64,000 bases of DNA. Origin: Oryzias latipes. Its lineage: Eukaryota; Chordata; Actinopteri; Beloniformes; Adrianichthyidae. The DNA is taken from the NCBI RefSeq assembly GCF_002234675.1, contig NC_019862.2:17941514-18005513 (forward strand), given 5' to 3'. A model generated the notes under the pieces. That model saw only the letters and a program-made list of their open reading frames with translations, had not been told where the DNA came from and searched no databases. This document shows positions 61,973 to 64,000 of the stretch, piece by piece. Position numbers and translations under genes: made by a program. Position 1 is the stretch's first letter; each line of letters opens with the position of its first letter.

Positions 61973-64000
61973 CAGGGGTATTCAATTAAAATTCAAAAAG
62001 GTCCAGTTACTAAAAATCTTTCCCAGCAAAGGTCCGGATCTTATGTTTTCACTTAACATAATGTACCCTCATGTTAATAAAATCAATAACGCACATACAT
62101 TTCTACATAATTTATTGTTACATTTCAAGTGTTTTCAAAGTAATATGCTTTTAACATACCGAAAAGTCTGAACTTGTATGGTACTTGAATGGAAAACAAT
62201 ACTGTAGTTCTCTTTACTACATGTCAATTAACAGACACTGAAATTATTCTGAATAACATAAATAAAAAGTGCAAACACAGCTTTGAGCAGCCTGAACTTA
62301 GGGCCTATTTCAAGTAATGTAAAACATTCAGAATATTTTGAATAAAATAAAAGTGCTTTTAATCTTCAAGAAAAAAATAAACAAGACATTTGAACTGCCA
62401 CCTTTTTAAAAAATGAACTACATTTTAAATAAAATAACACAGGAAACTTTTCAAGTAAAATAGAACAGGGCAGAATTTACTGAATAAAAAAAGTGCAGAA
62501 CTTTGAGCAGCTCCCTTTTTCATCTCTCCTTTCAACCTTTCCTTACTCCCTTTCAATCTTTCTTTCCTAGTGAGAGAAATGGGCATGTAACTGTCCTGCC
62601 AGCAGTTTGAATCTTGGCTTAAATGGGGTTAGTGCAAGTCTCATGCTCATGTGGAGATGCTCATTGGTGAGCCTAGAACGGTACTTTGTTTTAATAATAT
62701 TCATTGACGAGAAAGCTGTCTCACAGCTGTAAGTTGATCCAAACATGGTCAAGGTGTGTAGTGCTACTTTGGTTAGACCAGGGAACATCGTTTCTGGCAC
62801 AATCTGTAACCAGAAAGTAGCAGAGTCAGTTGTTTCAAAATGCCTCCTTAGAGCAACATCTGCTTGCAAATCAGTGAGCTCTAACTGTAAAGATCCAGGA
62901 TGTGCCCACTTGAAGGTCTGTGTCACCTCCTTTGAAAATCCTCTGATTTCTCTGATAAGGAATGGATTCTCAATTAGCAGGAGGAGCTCGTGTCCAAGGT
63001 TGAAGCAGTCAAATCGTTGACAGAAGTTTCCAATCAGCTTGTCTATGAAGCCGACATAAGGGGAAATGTCTCTCTCACCCTGAATTTGTTCACGCATTTG
63101 TGGGAAATGCTCACAATCTGCTTGGAGATCTTCTTTGAAAATGTCCAGCTTAATCTGGAATGAGCGGACAGTTTTCATCAAATCGCAGATAGAATTTTTC
63201 TGACCCTGCAGCTTTAAATTGAGCTCATTAAGGTGTCCTGTGATGTCCACCAAAAAAGCCACCACATCCATCTTGTGCTGATCTTGCAAAAAGTTTGCAA
63301 ACTGTGTTGCTTTTTGACTCTTGAGCTGCTGTAAGAAAGCAGCTATTTCCTTTCGGATGGACCAGAAGCGTTCCAGTGCATTGCCTTTACTCAGCCATCT
63401 CACGTTGTTGTGGAGTAGTAGGTCATTTGCATTTGCATCCATTTCCTTCAAAAATTCTCTCAGCAGTCGATGCTGATGGGATGAGGAAGCCCTCAGGAAG
63501 TTTATAAGTTTCATCATGGTATTCATTACTTCAGCAAATTCTTCAGACAGAATGGCACAGAGAACAGTCTGATGTATGATACAGTGGTAGGCTATGAGAT
63601 CAGGGTTGTCTTGTTTCATCCGCGCAACAGCCCCCTTCTCTGTCCCAACCATGGCAGGTGCACCATCCGTGGTGACTGACACTACTTGCTTCAGATTAAT
63701 CTTTCTTTTTGTGAGCATCTCCTTTATCCCCTCATATATATTCCTCTCCTCTTGTGTGTGTCTCAAGTGGTGTTGAACCTAACATGTCCTCACACATCTC
63801 TTTCTTCTCTTTGTGAGGAAATCTCACATACACCAAAAGCTGGGCATTATCTGTTACATCTGTGGACTCATCAATGGCTAAGGATATGCATGCTGCGTTC
63901 TGAACAGCTGCATCAAGCTGTGCCAGCACATCCTCTGCTAATAGTTCAGTTTTTCTAGTTGTTGTTGTAGCTGACAATGGGATTTTTTTTATTTTTTCAC
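61973..64000 (-). mobile_element. hAT-type DNA transposon, running off the window
   Basis: The end at 61973 reads caggggtattcaattaaaat, a CAGGGGT-type hAT terminus. About 590 bases of AT-rich subterminal sequence lead to the transposase on the minus strand. The other end lies beyond 64000. Confidence 0.7.
62567..64000 (-). pseudogene. hAT transposase-like gene (GTF2IRD2/ZBED-type), frameshifted, partial
   Basis: From the window edge the minus-strand frame reads IPLSATTTTRKTELLAEDVL and AISLAIDESTDVT-like IDESTDVTDNAQLLVYVRF, containing the hAT acidic DES motif, to a stop at 63732. The reading then continues in another frame from about 63766: TTDGAPAMVG, YHCIIHQ, the internal helical region, and the C-terminal dimerisation motif YSCETAFSSMNIIKTKYRSR, ending at 62567. 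The two frames overlap at TRGEEY / EERNIYEG, so a single small indel broke the protein. Related proteins are annotated in vertebrates as GTF2IRD2-like or ZBED5-like. The N-terminal BED zinc finger would be beyond the window. Confidence 0.85.

Overview
The window is vertebrate, almost certainly teleost, DNA. It has long AT-rich introns, GT-AG exons whose reading phases join, one U12-type intron, and fish-style dispersed repeats: tRNA-like SINEs, Rex-, L1- and I-type LINEs, Harbinger- and hAT-type DNA transposons, and TIR-bearing MITEs. The gene order dlg1 - meltf - NCBP2AS2 - (fkbp2) - ncbp2 matches the human 3q29 block DLG1-MELTF-PIGZ-NCBP2AS2-NCBP2, except that PIGZ is not seen and an FKBP2 gene sits inside the block. 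I cannot name the species; low GC and the repeat types suggest a percomorph fish.

Layout. 1-31781 (+): the 3' part of dlg1 (SAP97-type MAGUK scaffold), from the start of PDZ2 through PDZ3, SH3, HOOK and guanylate-kinase-like domains to the stop, about 581 residues in 17 exons including a 16-bp microexon; the likely 3'UTR runs to about 35.1 kb. 37570-45040 (+): complete meltf (melanotransferrin), 16 exons, 726 residues, two transferrin lobes and a GPI-type tail. 47607-47912 (-): NCBP2AS2 small protein, single exon. 48.7-49.67 kb: L1-type LINE remnant. 49689-51835: I-type LINE with a 14-bp target duplication, interrupted by a MITE. 51971-52387 (+): intact intronless fkbp2 with ER signal and RSEL tail. 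53938-55851 (+): complete ncbp2 (cap-binding CBP20), 5 exons. 56.5-62 kb: mostly repeats and a possible decayed minus-strand gene. 61973-64000: hAT transposon with a frameshifted transposase on the minus strand, running off the window.

The genes do not form a pathway; they are a conserved syntenic neighbourhood: a membrane scaffold, a GPI-anchored transferrin homologue, an ER prolyl isomerase and the nuclear cap-binding subunit with its divergently transcribed partner. The strongest observation is in meltf. The N-lobe has lost two of four iron ligands (Asp to Ser, His to Arg), while the C-lobe keeps all four plus the anion-binding Thr and Arg. This is the reverse of human melanotransferrin, where only the N-lobe binds iron.
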